The notes under the pieces were generated by a model. That model saw only the letters and a list, made by a program, of their open reading frames with translations, did no database searches and had not been told where the DNA came from. Below are positions 23,022 to 52,495 of a stretch of 64,000 nt of DNA, piece after piece. Source of the stretch: Glandiceps talaboti. Taxonomy: Eukaryota; Hemichordata; Enteropneusta; Spengelidae. The position numbers and the translations under genes are program-made. The stretch is from positions 11,178,598-11,242,597 of the forward strand of contig NC_135560.1 in the NCBI RefSeq assembly GCF_964340395.1, written 5' to 3'. How positions within the stretch are numbered: the stretch's first letter is position 1; each line of letters opens with the position of its first letter.

Positions 23022-26000
23022 TTATTGAGACACCTCATCGTTGTTTACATTGTGACTATCAACAAGCCAAGTTCCGATAAAGTCAGCACTGTCAGACGTC
23101 AGTCCAGCAAACAAAACCAGTGCAAAGTATCCAGTTCCTTGCACATTGACATTATATTTGATAAGACCAGGTGATGATTTATCGATCTGAATACACGAGT
23201 CTCCCTTTCCATATTTTTTCCCGTTCCGTTTAAGAGACTGTATTGTCTGTAATATTGACTCTTTCCCTTCTTTGAGAACTAGTTGACAAGTACCACCTAG
23301 GGCATCAAGAGTTGTTCGCTGCGGTGACACCACACTCAGTCCCATATCTTGGAATGCATCTGACGGTCCCCAGTTACTAGTTGGTGGAAACAATTTCCCA
23401 GTGTATGAACTATTACTCTCAATCAACCATGTGCCAACATATTCATACTTACTGTCACCCCACTTCTTTGAAAACACTTCAAATTTGTAACATCCTTTTT
23501 CAGGCAATCTCACATGGAATACTACGCTCTGACCAAATATTGTTTCTTGATAAGTATACTTGTCTGCGATGTTCTTGTCGTTTTTCTTCACATTATATAA
23601 CATTTTGTAATTTTGTGGATTAGTGATCTCAATCTCACAACTTCCATTATCAGCCTCAATCTTATTTGAGTGATTCCCAACAATTTTGAGTCCTAAATTT
23701 TCAAATGTGTTATTTGGACCCCATGTACCTCCATGCTTGGGAAAGAGTGTGCCTTTATAAGGAACTTTTGACTCAATTACCCAGTACCCGATGTACTCAG
23801 ACGACCCTTCCTTGCGGGCCCAGAAGTCCATCTTTGAAAATCCGGGCTTTGGGAATCTCATATGAAAAGTGGTGAGTTGACTACCTTCATAATCGATTCT
23901 ATCAACAAACATTGTATCCTTCATACCATGGAAATTATGTCCCGCTGCAATAGCCCCAGTAATGCTAACATATTGCGGGGTTATGAATGACAGCGAGCAG
24001 GAACCTTGTATCGCCGTAAGTGTGGACATTATCTCGCCTTTAACTTGAAGTCCCATCATGTTGTATTTGTCATTGGGACCAGCAAGCTTTCCACCAAAGT
24101 CAATACACGGCCCTTTTGCCGATGCTCCTCGAATACACCTCAACAAGTATCCCGCAGCATGCATGTACGAACTCCCTTCCCTTGACTTTATCAACAGATC
24201 AAATGTAAAATTACCTTTTGATGGCAAAGCAATATGGAACACTGCTGTGTTGTCTTTCCTCTCTGAGTAAACATGTTTATTGTCTGCCCCGGAGTTTGAT
24301 TGGTTGGCTTGATGTGTTAATCTGTAGAGCATTTCGGTTGATTCTTTTTCAGGTAGAGCCACGACAATATCTATGTTTCCATCATTGACATCAATGATTG
24401 GGTTCTGGTAATTTACAACTTCAAAACCTTTCTCTAAGAATTGTACACTTTGTCCCCATTCATGATATCCTTCTATGGGGTCGTTTTGCTCCTTTGATTT
24501 CCCGACTATAATGCAATCTATAACACGGAAACCTCTCTGAAGTTGCTCGTCTGCATGCACCGGACGACATCTAAGACCAAAGCGGTATTCTCCAGGATAT
24601 GGAAGGAAAACATCAACCGTAACAATGTCACCTGAGACGGATATAATGACACATTTCTTACCCAAACCCCCTTTCCCGTTGTTTTCGTCGACAAGGTCAC
24701 TCCAGAAGTTCATTGGATATGGCGACCTGAGACGAATCACTGCTCTGTTATGTGAGTCTGCCTTCAAGACAGCTTCATCTGGAGATAAGAGGGTCATTTT
24801 GAAGAGGAAACGCCCAACACCATGGAGCATCGTTCTGGACCAGGCTTGCATATCATGAACAGGATGCTTCACTAATTGGTTTTCAACGTTTGTCGTGCCA
24901 TCTGCATAGTCTGCAATAGGAAGATGACTACCAAGAAGTAATTCTGGATCCACCAAAAAGTAATTTTCAGATACCCCTTTTTCTATTCTCTCTTCAATAT
25001 CGGTCATATCTGAAAATGATAAACAGAACGTTCAAAATTTGTCATGATATAGTTTAAGTTCAAGGATTAAATCTGTTTTCCATAAAATAGCTACTTCGAT
25101 TAGTACAAGTACCTGTTTTGCTCATAAGATTCCTAAAGGACGCAAGTTTTTGTCAGTTTTCTCCTATTTTGTCTGTCACACCAGTCATAAACATCCACTC
25201 TCAATAGATATTAAGAAATTGGTTGCATAATTTTGGTGATGAAGATGGAACATGAGATATATTTGACTTGTGTAACTTTTCCTACCCAAACAACTTCAAA
25301 AGACTAATAAAACGGTCGTAGACGTCATAGACTTTTTGGTCACATTTTTCGTGTGTCTCACATCACATTAACGAAGGAATTTACCATTCATGTCATACTC
25401 AATATCTGCCCAGGTACAATCACATAGGTACCACTCGTCGTACAATTTTACTTTGTTCCACGCATGCGTCAATCTGCCTCTCAGAGGTATGGGAAATTCG
25501 AATCCTGGTCTGTAGTTTGCGGCAGTTGCTTTACATGCTCCAACCACATAGACACACTCAACATCAGCTAGTCTGTCGGGAAAAATAAATCTATGTTAAT
25601 GGCATACATAATTCATTCACTATATTTGAGATAATGGACGAATAGAGGAAGGGGCTATTATTTTTAACTCGGGCGGGGGGGGGGGTCAAAAATACGTTTC
25701 TTTGATTGTTATTCCTTTACGTATAAGCTTTGCCGCTATATGAAATTGCATGCGCAGTGAAGCGTAAATGAACTAGAACGGTGCCTGCTCTTGAACGAAA
25801 TGGGTAACTATTTCTCACAATAAAAATAGGAGCCACTATACTTGTAGTTTTTATGCCAACCTAATCCTTAAACACCATGTGAAATGCACTATAACCGTTA
25901 TTGTAAGGCTTAACATGAGTCTATCTACCAGCATCATTACGTCACAGTAAGTCTATTCTTACAGTTACAGAGACGCAAGCTGCCTTTGTACGCTGGAATT

Positions 26001-26589
26001 ACACTGTGCCACTTTAATTAAAATGATCACCATTTGTACATACGATGTAGTAAAAGTTGTACATTTGCACTGTGGGGGAGGGGGCCTAAATCGTACGAAG
26101 ATACATTGCCTATCCTGGGAGCAACCTTTTTTTCGGTTGGGATGACCGTGTGACATCAACAAAAGTGATACACTTACTTGCACATGTAACAAAATGTTTT
26201 GGCGTAACCAGCACAGATTGTTCTGCCATGGCGAATTACACCCTCTGGGGTGGTGTCAACAAGGTCAGTTGTGCCTCCTCGATAATTGACTTTGTCATAC
26301 TCCACGTTTTCCAAAATCCAACGGAAAATTGCCCTCACTTTTTCTAGATCATTTGCACAATGTTGAATAAGATAACCAACCAACTGTTCGTGATTCTCTT
26401 TTAGGTGGGTAGGAGTCTGACACGATAAAATAAAAATTGTGAAATAGTGACAGAAGCATTATTATCAGAAATTAATACGACAACATGTTATACTATTTTT
26501 ATTTTTTTTTTCTCTCTGTTGCTCTCCCCTCTCTGTCTCTCTCGCTCACTCTCATGCTCACTATGTCTCTGTCTCTCTGTCTCTCTGTC

Positions 26590-26632
<43 letters not shown>

Positions 26633-27127
26633 TCTGTCTGTCTGTCTCCCTCCCCCTCCCTCCTTCCCTCCCTCCCTCCCTCCCATGTCCCCTCTGTCTG
26701 CATTTTTTAAGAATGTCAAATAGAGTCTTTAAAGATTACTTACATTGACGGCATGGACATCGATTCTTTTCATAACGGCATAGTCTGGAATCAGCTTTCG
26801 TTTACCCTCCCAGAATGTATCTTCCATTTTCAGATTGATGGGTTTCAGGTAACGTCTCTTAAGAAGATCATCTGTGGTCAGCTTGGCTTGTTCTTCTTGA
26901 AATGACTCAACTTGAGTGACAGTCGGAGATTTGGTCGTTTCTGTAAAATGTTCCGGTTTGTGCCATTCCTTGGATGTCTTATCCAGAGGTACGATGTCAG
27001 GATCCTTCCTGGTCACATGATTTATACCAGTGGTTCTTTCAGAAGAAGTCGTAATATCCTTGTTATTTGGTGGACGCTGTATATACTCATCAGATGAAGT
27101 ATTTATCGAGGAGCTTCCGCATCCCAT
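23022..27127 (-). CDS. Kyphoscoliosis-peptidase-like transglutaminase-fold protein 1 (932 aa, 4 exons)
   Basis: Exons in transcript order: 27127-26744, 26416-26178, 25572-25385, 25009-23022, total 2799 nt (phases 0, 2, 1). The KY family is known for a transglutaminase-like cysteine-protease fold. Here the triad is intact: C196 in GRTICAGY, H244 in THAWNK, D259 in CDCTWAD. The N-terminus MGCGSS fits N-myristoylation at Gly2 with palmitoylation at Cys3, so membrane anchoring is inferred. Residues 1-128 are otherwise Ser/Thr-rich and probably disordered. The large last exon holds KY-type beta modules (PYPGEYRFGLRCRP, then repeated WGPN..F...GL units of ~130 aa, at least three). The upstream in-frame ATG (MSRPKLIA) is possible, but the Gly2-Cys3 start is shared with the paralogue at 32541-35524. 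The stop codon overlaps an AATAAA (minus strand, 23026-23021). Start and internal junctions agree between paralogues, which supports the model. Confidence 0.88.
25620..26160. other. KY-like gene 1 intron 2, no other feature
   Basis: Intronic sequence with a G-run near 25673-25685. No exon seen. Confidence 0.5.
26507..26695. repeat. TC/TG/CCCT microsatellite in KY-like gene 1 intron 1
   Basis: A compound array of CTCT, CTGT and CCCT units lies about 40-50 nt downstream of the exon 1 donor (minus strand). Confidence 0.95.
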
Positions 27128-27177
27128 GGCGATAAGTTTTGGCCGGCTCAAATCACTTTTTTTCTACTAATGACCAC
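27128..27177 (-). other. Putative 5' UTR part of KY-like gene 1 coding exon 1
   Basis: A TTTCGTAG-type acceptor on the minus strand (27180-27178) leads into 50 nt and then the ATG at 27127. The paralogue has GCCAG followed by the same GTGGT start (35572-35570), so both coding exons appear to follow a 5' UTR intron. Confidence 0.5.
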
Positions 27178-27273
27178 CTACGAAAGCGTTTAAAAATAAT
27201 AGGTAAGATAGGATAAGTCTGTGGAGCAGACAAATTCGAATGTGTTCTAAGACACATCTCTTCAAGTGGGTGT

Positions 27274-27712
27274 GCTGGGGCGCGTTCGATTCCTTGAACA
27301 ATCATAATCATGATTTATCACAATCATGATTTCGCATTTCATAAATACCAATCACAATCATGATTGATAATCACAGTAATTATGCTGGGAACCATGATTG
27401 ACGTCATTACAAGATGGCGGACAATATCATAAAGGTACCGCGCGCGCGTGCCTGGCGGCAAGTTTAATGACGGAAAACATGATTTAATATAATATAAGTC
27501 TAATACATTGTGTTCAGTGAGATTGGTAATTTGTTATCATTGTAATAATTTGACGATTTAAAATATAGGAAATGCGTGAAGCTTTTTGAAATGTTCACAT
27601 GTAAGTAATCACAATGGTGATTTAGCGTTTTGTTTACAACCTCGTTTCCAGAAATGACGTCAGATTAATCACAATCATGATTGGGCAAATCGAACGCGCG
27701 CGCCCCAGATCG
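27274..27712. mobile_element. MITE-like non-autonomous DNA transposon candidate
   Basis: About 440 bp with terminal inverted repeats: CTGGGGCGCGTTCGATT at the left, and at the right a sequence whose complement reads TCTGGGGCGCGCGCGTTCGA. Inside are many AATCATGATTGTGAT-type words in both orientations. There is no coding capacity. I could not fix a target duplication, so the superfamily is left open. Confidence 0.6.
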
Positions 27713-28507
27713 AAACAAATGTCAGATTTATAGAGAGCGCGCTTGTTCAAGCTGTCAGTATGGCGTCACAGGTTACCCAAGTAGAGAAAACATCGGAATG
27801 GTTTCGATAATTTATCGACATGCCAATAGAGTATTTTCCGTCTCGCGGCAGATCTCGCGAGATATGCAAATAACCTAGCAACGGTTGCTACGGAGGTCAA
27901 GCTTTGCGGAGTGGCCATGTTGTTCATATGAAAGTCAATGCATTAGTTTGAAAAAAATACTACCGTTTATGACCATCTACAATCCTAAGTCATCATGGAA
28001 GACATTGAAAAATTGAATGTACACGAACTATTAAAGAGCATGTTGCGAAAATATAGCGTGTCAACATCAAGTTAAAAGAAAAATACGCCAGTGTCACACT
28101 GTCATTATATTTCCGAACTGACTGTCATTTCTGGGAATACTTTGTCAGTGCCAAACTTATGCAGCATACTAGATGGCTATAATATTTCAATCTTGAGAAA
28201 TGGTAATTAATGACAAGCAAAATCGAGTAGTTTTGATTATTAGTACACATGTACATGGTGGAAACATTTCCCGTCACCAATATTCAATATAAGTATATTA
28301 GAATGCAATGCACATGAAGTGTGGCGTAGTACTACTACACATCCACCAGCCGTAAGCCCTTATGAACCGTTGACATTTACGCTGTTGACAAATACGGACG
28401 AAAGCTAAAAGTCTTACACATTTTTAGAGTGCCAATGTCCCGTTTCGGTCCTAGAGTTCAGAATTGAAAAGTTCTTAATTATCGTCACAGATCGGGAAAT
28501 CATAGTC

Positions 28508-28704
28508 AGTTCCTGACGATCGTGTTCCGATTTTACCACATGTTATCTTCATACAATATCTACCGGTCTAGTTCCCAGCGACCGTATTCCAATTTTACCC
28601 TACCTTAATAACGTGGAGTAAAATCGGAATGCGGTTGTCATGAACTGAACTGGTACTGTATGAAGATAACTTAGATTAAAATCGGAATACGATCGTCAGG
28701 AACT
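28508..28704. repeat. ~197-bp foldback repeat
   Basis: Outer arms AGTTCCTGACGATCG and CGATCGTCAGGAACT. Matching blocks continue inward (TATCTTCATAC / GTATGAAGATA, and TTCC.ATTTTA / TAAAATCGGAA, twice). No coding potential. Confidence 0.75.
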
Positions 28705-30930
28705 AGAATTGGGAATCACCGGCGATGCGTGAAACACGTGTACGTGTCAGCCATGTTTATACTTGAGTTCGATGAACATGTTGTAGAACTCATAGTCCAA
28801 ATTCGTAAAATAAAACGACATAGTATCTCTAAATTTTAATTTTAAATGCATATATATAGCTCATTTATAAATGTATATGATAAAATCAAAGACAGCTAAA
28901 AAAAATTCTCAACCGATTTCAAAGTTTTTAGCGGACCCTGACGAATTTAGCTGACGAATTACGGACTAAGAATTACATCATTGCCAACTATTAACAGCAC
29001 GTTATACAGTAAAGTGATCGCGTACACGTTGTTGTGTTGGTTTTTAGACGACGCTACGCGACGTATAAAAAGTCTATGGAAAAGTTATGACATTGTATCA
29101 AATTTTAGACGTTGTTTAAAAATACTAGAATACAATATTCGCGACCTGACATGCAAGTTTTCAACCATAGGGCCTGCGATCCTCGAGTGGATCCAAATCT
29201 AGTAATATTTTCAAGTTCAGGTTGAAACTGTCAATCTCAACCGCTCTTCATCTGCGCCCAGACGGCCAAAAATCACCGTCACGTCTGACGGCTAGTTATG
29301 AATTTCACATACGCACATCGTTTTTACAACCATACTTTAAAAGTTTGCTTCCCTTGATCTATCATACCATGGAAGTATACTTCCATGATCATACGTATTG
29401 CACTGTACGTGACGTCGAGAACAATGGTGTTGCTAAGCGGTTGACACTTCAGCTTGACCACCCGAATGTGGTTGCTATGCATTCAATGGCGTCTCCCGCG
29501 AGACGGGTAATGGTCTATTGATAACGACCATCCGACAGTGTTGTTAACAGTCTGACAATAAAAGTGACTGAAAAAAAAAGTTTTTGTGGCATTAGGCAAA
29601 AATAAAATAAAACTTCTTTTCTGATATTAACAAGACTTCAGAAAATAGGGTAGTTAGGTGGGAATTTTATTATATTTTACCTAATTTTTTAGAGAAGATG
29701 CTCGTCAGTCATCGTCCTCTTCCGTGAGAGTTTGATGAGGTGTAACAGTAAATTATTTCATTATGGTCGGGGACTTAAACCTAGGGTCGGTCAGGTCATC
29801 GGAAACACACTATTTATTCTATTTAGCCTATTAAATATTTTCACTGCGATCGTCCCCGACACTCCGACGATAAGAACAGAACGCAGAAAGACTCTTGTAT
29901 TTGTGTACTTGAGATACGAGAAATCCGAAGTCGCAAACACACTTGAATGTTTTCTTTTCTTTTCTTTTCTTTTCTTTTTGGTAAATGATTTCCAAAAAAA
30001 GATTTTATCAGAATCTCCCCACTCTTTCTTGGGGTGGGGTGGGGGTGGGGGTGGGGGTGAAATTGATGATTTATATATATCAAGGCGATAGGTGATTATC
30101 CTACTTCAACACTAGCTGAGGTTTTTAATATTGATGTTAATTATCTTTGGTTCCTAATTTCGAAATGGTGTGCTTGTAACATCCATGTGTAGCAAACCAT
30201 AGACCCTACACGAAAAGGTCTGTGAGCAAACAATCATAGCAGTTTCTGTGGTGTGATGGAGAACTGAGAAGCGGCAGAGTATTGCATAAACGAATCAACA
30301 TGTACTAACAGGCGGTCAAAAAAAGATAGAGCAGATTGCCATAGGCAGTCCTCTAGTACTCCCCCGGCCGTCAGCTTTCACCTAAACAGCGCCAACAGAG
30401 TTACGTTTGCGAGTGGGGGATGAATGTACAGCCAGGTCGTGTCAAGTTGCAGAGGTAAACAAGATCAATGCAAAATGTAATTGTAACCGTAACCATAATA
30501 CCACATGGTTTTATAACAGTTTCGAGTTACATCATAGACAGTGTCTATGGTCACGTCGACATCCGTACCCTTCCTAGACACGGGACCACTGGTGGCGGAA
30601 CATATCCGTTGGAATCCCCTATGACGTGCATGGCTGAGGCGTAGTCTCTCAAATGTGTACAGTAGAACTCCAAACCCAAACACATTAGATGAATTATTGC
30701 GCAACAGTTGCACCAGACTGTTTCTTTGTTGTTGTGTTACAGACAAGGTAGTCTTTTTGAATAACAATAAAACACAGCGTACGACTTATAATATCATAGA
30801 TGTCTTAGTGAACGACTTGCCATGAAGAACAGTGAATACTATGATTGAGTAAAACAATAACATAGTTAAATACTTCAAAGTAAATATAAAAATATAAAGG
30901 AGAGAACCAGAACGCTAGAAGCTAACTTAC

Positions 30931-31080
30931 GTTCAGTGGCCTCTCTTCAAACTTCGGTTAACTCAATCACAACCACTAGGTGTATGCAGTGGACTGGAGC
31001 CAAATATACCTAGTACCTCTTTCACCTGCATGTCGCCATATTTAATTCGCGTAAAGTACCAACTATCTGTATCTATGGAC
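30931..31080 (-). other. Possible 5' non-coding exon / promoter region of KY-like gene 1
   Basis: On the minus strand a good donor GTAAGT (30930-30925) follows sequence that shares AGGTGTATGCAGT and surrounding words with the equivalent region upstream of the paralogue (36249-36415). Both lie upstream of the coding exons. Transcription start is not determined. Confidence 0.35.
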
Positions 31081-31612
31081 GAGGTGATCCTACCGCTATG
31101 TTGTAGACGTTAGATCAACACGGGTTGTCGTATTGCTATGGACCTCAGTTGGCCAAAGTCAATGTTATTCAGTGTACATGTGTGCTGTGTTGTTCAGTCG
31201 TCTTTGCAATTGCAGGGTAGAGTTGTTCATGTGTTTTCGGTGACAAACGTATTCCAGAATATAGGTATTACTAGTAGGTTAGGTATAGGTCAAAGTGACA
31301 CCAACATCACTTTAGCTCAGGGATCGTGAGTACTTTTGATTTCAAATAGTCAAGATCTAATGAGGAAATATTGATTGTTCGTTCGTACCTTGGTTACGTT
31401 AACATAATCTATACAGGGGTTAACAACGGTTATCATAATGTATATGCAGCTGCCTATTTGCATAATCCATGCATGAGTTCATTCATCTCGAGAGCTGGCG
31501 GTATCACTGCCACTGGGTCCGGGTACCCGGCTATTCGATACCGTAATCAGATGATACTGGATCGTTCTCTCTGTTCTAGCAACTATTCTCACAAGAAGTA
31601 CGTGTAGTAGGG

Positions 31613-31800
31613 TTGACATACATACATACATACATACATACATACATACATACATACATACATACATACATACATACATACAGACACACACACACACATA
31701 CACATACATACATACATACATACATACATACATACATACATACATACATACATACATGCATACATACACACACACACACACACATACATACATACATACA

Positions 31801-31830
<30 letters not shown>
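31613..31830. repeat. (CATA)n / (CACA)n microsatellite
   Basis: Compound ATAC and AC arrays. The Met-Tyr-Val-Cys frames across it are artefacts. Confidence 0.97.
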
Positions 31831-31832
<2 letters not shown>

Positions 31833-31849
31833 AGCACACACTGGTATCA

Positions 31850-32065
31850 ATTTTAAGTTTATTGTTGTGTACATTCTGATTCCTATTTCCATTCTAACTT
31901 TTGGAAACACTTTAGGTCAATTCTTTATTAGTGCTTTTTGTACTTTTTAGACTTTAATTTATGGAAGGTTTTCACTTCAGTGTTACATTTTAGTGCTTTT
32001 TCTTTTCTTTTTATTTGTATGGGCCGCTGGCCTGAAATAAAGAATAATAATAATAATAATAATTA
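31850..32065 (+). mobile_element. LINE 3' end with (AAT)n tail
   Basis: Sequence ending GTATGGGCCGCTGGCC, then AATAAAG and an (AAT)n tail. Related GGCCGGTGGCC..AATAAA ends occur near 48865 and, directly behind an RT ORF, at 53870-53903, so this is probably a severely 5'-truncated copy of the same type. Confidence 0.55.
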
Positions 32066-32540
32066 TTGGACGGATACCTAAATTACATTGTTATAGCCTG
32101 CCAACTTTTCCAAACATCATTTCGCAATCTCGAGATTTCGCTGATACCCGAGATTTTGTTGCCATACGCATACTTACTTAACCTTTTTTATTTCAATAAT
32201 ATGTGATTATTATATACGGAAAAAAAGAATCGGCTTTGAAAATTTAAATTGAGGGAAAGTAGTGAGTTGTCGTATAACATATAAGTACAAGCAAATGACA
32301 AAGTGTCGAATTTACACCAAGAGAACCGAGAACTTACACAGAATCATTTTGTACACCAATATAATATAATGTTTTACTACCGTCACGTAGAAATTTGCAC
32401 ATCATAACACAGTAGTGTCTTTTTGCTGGTGAATCTTGAGATGGTAACTTCAGAATCTTGTTTCAGCATCATTTTTTTCTAGAGTCAGGTTAAACATTAT
32501 TTTGCTCTGAACTTTAACAGACGTACATCAAGTAGGCTTA

Positions 32541-35524
<2,984 letters not shown>

Positions 35525-36248
35525 CACGATCAATTTCGCTCAACTCAAAACAGATGTTCAGTAACCACCTGGCAAAAAAAAATATTCGAAATGGTATATT
35601 ATGAAAAACTAAAATCGTCTTCTGTTCATTCAATGCGACACGTCACCAAAACACGCAAATAAAATGAAACCTTTAACCTTACCTTTGTTGTGCTTAACAA
35701 CTGTGTGTACATAACTGACTTCAAGTTACACTAAACTTACTAATAGTTGTACAAAGCTATTGAAATTGTGGCCTGCAAAGATATAGATAGCCCTCAAAAG
35801 AACCAAAACAAACTTAAGCAGTACTGGGGAAGATCTCCAAACAGACACATAGCAGCGATAAAAACTCTCCTCGCGTCCCCCCAGGCCAATGCTTAGACTG
35901 GCCTATTAAAGGAACGCACAAGTCCCTCAGCAAAGCATATAGGCCTCTAGACTACCCTTTGTATTAGGATTTGTTATTTGGGTTTTAGTAGAACTCTAGG
36001 CTCACAAATGGTCAATGAGGTAGCTATAGTTGAGCTATTGTGTAACAATGCCATTGTTTTCCTCCTAAGATATTGAATAACATATGAAAGCATGGCGTAC
36101 GAGGCTACTAAGAATATCGATTCGACATGCATCGGAGGATGCATTCCAAGTACGACATAGACAACTGGTTAGAATCAAAATCACACAAGTCATTTCGTAA
36201 GTTAGATATAAAGGTCAGATTTTGAATGTAAGGAAACATTAAACTTAC

Positions 36249-36415
36249 TTTTTTATGGCATTTCCTCAAATTCGATCGATAATATATCGGAACAGTCGCA
36301 GACGACAATCCCACAGGTAGGTGTATGCAGTAGTTTGGAGTTCTGTACCTGTACACCTGTCACCATGTTCCGTGTTTGGAGTTCTGTACCTGTACACCTG
36401 TCACCATGTTCCGTC
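36249..36415 (-). promoter_or_regulatory. Possible 5' non-coding exon of KY-like gene 2 with 41-bp tandem duplication
   Basis: A minus-strand GTAAGT donor lies at 36248-36243. The upstream sequence shares AGGTGTATGCAGT with the KY-like gene 1 upstream region. A 41-nt unit is repeated twice (36334-36374 and 36375-36415), and each unit contains TGTACACCTGTCACC. Its role as promoter or UTR is inference. Confidence 0.35.
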
Positions 36416-37845
36416 CACATACAGTAGCTAGTTCTAGTCCGTTGCCTTGCTCCATATATACGTCAGTGATCAAATGGGTGTCTATATTTCCCCACAATTA
36501 TATGTCAAAATGATAGGTCAGAGAAATTTTGTCAAAATGAGCCTAAAACGAAAGTTAACATAGCATTAAAGGGACTCTGACTGTCGTCTGCGCATTGCCA
36601 CCACCTTTCCTTTCAGATATGTAGTGCGAACCTGTGAATATTTAACACAAAAGAGACGTGTTTTAGATACTGTGCATTGTTGCTACGTATCGTTTTCAGA
36701 AGAGGTAATTCTTTGGGGGCGCTGTTGTCAACGTGACATGCCAGACGTAACTGAATACCTACTCAGACTACTGTAAGGACAACACACTTTTGATCTGTTT
36801 TTACTCATTAAATTAAAGCTAAGCTTTGCGGTTAAATGTTCTCTGCCGCTTTATAGAAAAGCATTCAGATTTAATCAGATTTTTTGAGAATATATCCTTC
36901 TAGGAATTTTCAGTGCACATCTTGTCTTGTTCTGCCTGAAGTACGTATTTCTGTAGTCAGATACTCAGCATTGACAATTCTATGTTTTGAAAATAGGAAC
37001 AATATTTTCAGAAAACGCTGTATGATGGAAAGAGTAAAAATAGCCACTGCATATGCTATATGTATGTGTTCGTACGTACGTGCAACCAATTTGAAAGCTT
37101 GTGACAGCTGCAAGTTAATTTCCACCGTAATGATAATCTTTGATTACGTTCAAGGTAATGTAACGAATTTCTTCTATTTGAAATAACGTCCCCAGTTTGG
37201 TATTGAAACGTTTACACTTTAAAGCATATGTTCGTATGATCCCAGGTCACCAATTGTTTGGTGGTCTGAAGTACGACATATTTTCTGCGATCATTACACT
37301 CGTCGTGTGTGCCCTGAGGTCTCCGGAGAAAAAATAAAGCTCGTTATAAATGCCATTTATTATACAGCATAGTGTCTAAATCTCTTCCAACTTGTTTCTT
37401 TTTTACGAAGAATAGCCTACATGAGGTCTGGCTATTTGTCACGTGCCATGTTTTCAAGTTAACTATAATTATCATTTAGTATGCAAAAAAACTCAGTATT
37501 TCTCAGCCGCCTTCTTTTCATACACGCCTATGTACACTTACCATCTGTTCTCAAAAGATTTATTCTTTGTATGTCGAAATCATAAAAATCGTCATTTTTA
37601 GTCATTTTGAAGTCATTGCACATAATCTTTTGATAAATATACCATATTTTGACGTACATTTTAGGTAAAACTTAATTCCTTTTACATGATCAAGGTTTTA
37701 ATGACATCGCGTTGCTGCCTGTCCTTCGTCGGTTACATACATATCATTTTATGTTTCGGATGATAATTTCATGATACTGAACTCAGAACTTGAAATAAAT
37801 AAATTTCATGGCCAAGTTTTCATCAAACTACAGTAATTGATTTGT

Positions 37846-37848
<3 letters not shown>

Positions 37849-37906
<58 letters not shown>

Positions 37907-37974
37907 CAGTAGTAGTAGCAATAGTAGTAGTAGTAATAGTAGTAGTCGTAGTAGTAGTAATAGTAGTGGTAGTG

Positions 37975-38036
<62 letters not shown>

Positions 38037-38037
38037 T
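37849..38037. repeat. (TAG)n microsatellite
   Basis: Imperfect TAG trinucleotides. A second TAG array is in receptor intron DNA at 45979-46025. Confidence 0.97.
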
Positions 38038-38599
38038 TATTATTATTATAGTGACTTGTGGCATTTTTACACTAGAAATACATTTTTTTTAAAAGCATTT
38101 TAACCCAGTCCTTTCAGGCTTACAAATAACTCTGAATCAACATTTTGCAGTACATCTAAAAAGCAATACAGTTGCCTAGTAATGAGAACGAGACTATGTA
38201 CAGGGCAGAAGTTGATAGCTTTGTCCAATGGTGTGAAGTGGACCAAAGAAGTTGATTTTAGATTGTCTCGACGGCCTCATACAATCAATGTTAATGGTGT
38301 ACATGCCGAAATTGTCAACATGTAAGAAAATTCTAGGCATCCAGGTCTCGCACACTTTCTAATGACATAGGAAAACCGAGTCGCTTGTGAAGAAAACACA
38401 TTAACGTTTTTATTTTCTCAGACGCCTGAAAATTAATGGTTATGGACCGAGATATTTGAGTCGATTTTTATCGGTCAGCCATTCAGAGTATTTTAAAGAA
38501 CTCTCTCGTTGTTTGTTTGGCAAGATAACACTGGAGAGTTAACTTCACTCAAGAAAGACCTTCTTACTTAAGTATCGTCGGCACCGATCTCCCTTCACT

Positions 38600-38641
38600 T
38601 GACTGACTGACTGACTGACTGACTGACTGACTGACTGACTC
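38600..38641. repeat. (GACT)n microsatellite
   Basis: About ten GACT units. Confidence 0.95.
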
Positions 38642-38920
38642 CGTAAGGCAACATCCACCATAAAAGACAGGATTCAACCCGGTCAAGGTCTCTTTAACTT
38701 TCTTACACCCTTGCCGTTGCTATAGCAACATAATGACATCCTCTGAAACTTTTTGGGGGCGATTTTACCCTTCAGCTGCATGAATGTTAAATTTAGCTTT
38801 AATTCGTCACGTACGCAACTGACCAATCATAACTCCACACATGAAATGAAGTAACTGATCAAAACTCTGTCATGTAGCTTTAGAAATCATAGATTTCGCC
38901 ATAAAAGATCCAACTGCACA

Positions 38921-52146
<13,226 letters not shown>

Positions 52147-52495
52147 TCAATTGCACGAGACATCCAATTGTGTACGTAGATGGGTGAACAGTTGATCAAA
52201 GTAGATAACTGGTTATGTTTTTTCAAACCTTCAAAATCAGGTACTTTGAGAAACGCAAGGATACTTGCATTCTCTCTAGCCATAGTACAATTTCTCTGCT
52301 ATACGAAACGAATAATAATACGCACGGGGACATCTGTTAAGCGTTGCCATAAAGAGGATATTGGTTTTACGACAACGGGGTAATTACTGCAAATATGTAA
52401 CCACATTTTAATTATATATGTGTACTTTAATCCACCAATTTGAGCAACATGAGTATTCATGCATTTTTGAGCCAATACTATATACTTTGGCTCAA

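Larger units (their letters stand above)
36440..38920. other. Divergent intergenic region upstream of the lectin receptor
   Basis: No exon recognised. Contains a long TAG microsatellite (37849-38037) and a GACT array (38600-38641). The final ~130 nt before 38921 are duplicated at 56160-56287 and probably hold the 5' UTR or promoter of the receptor genes. Confidence 0.5.

Noticed and set aside
31479-31910. Long Met-Tyr-Val-Cys ORFs
   Set aside because: Direct translation of CATA/CACA microsatellite; the same holds for frames at 59157-59584 and 63156-63900.
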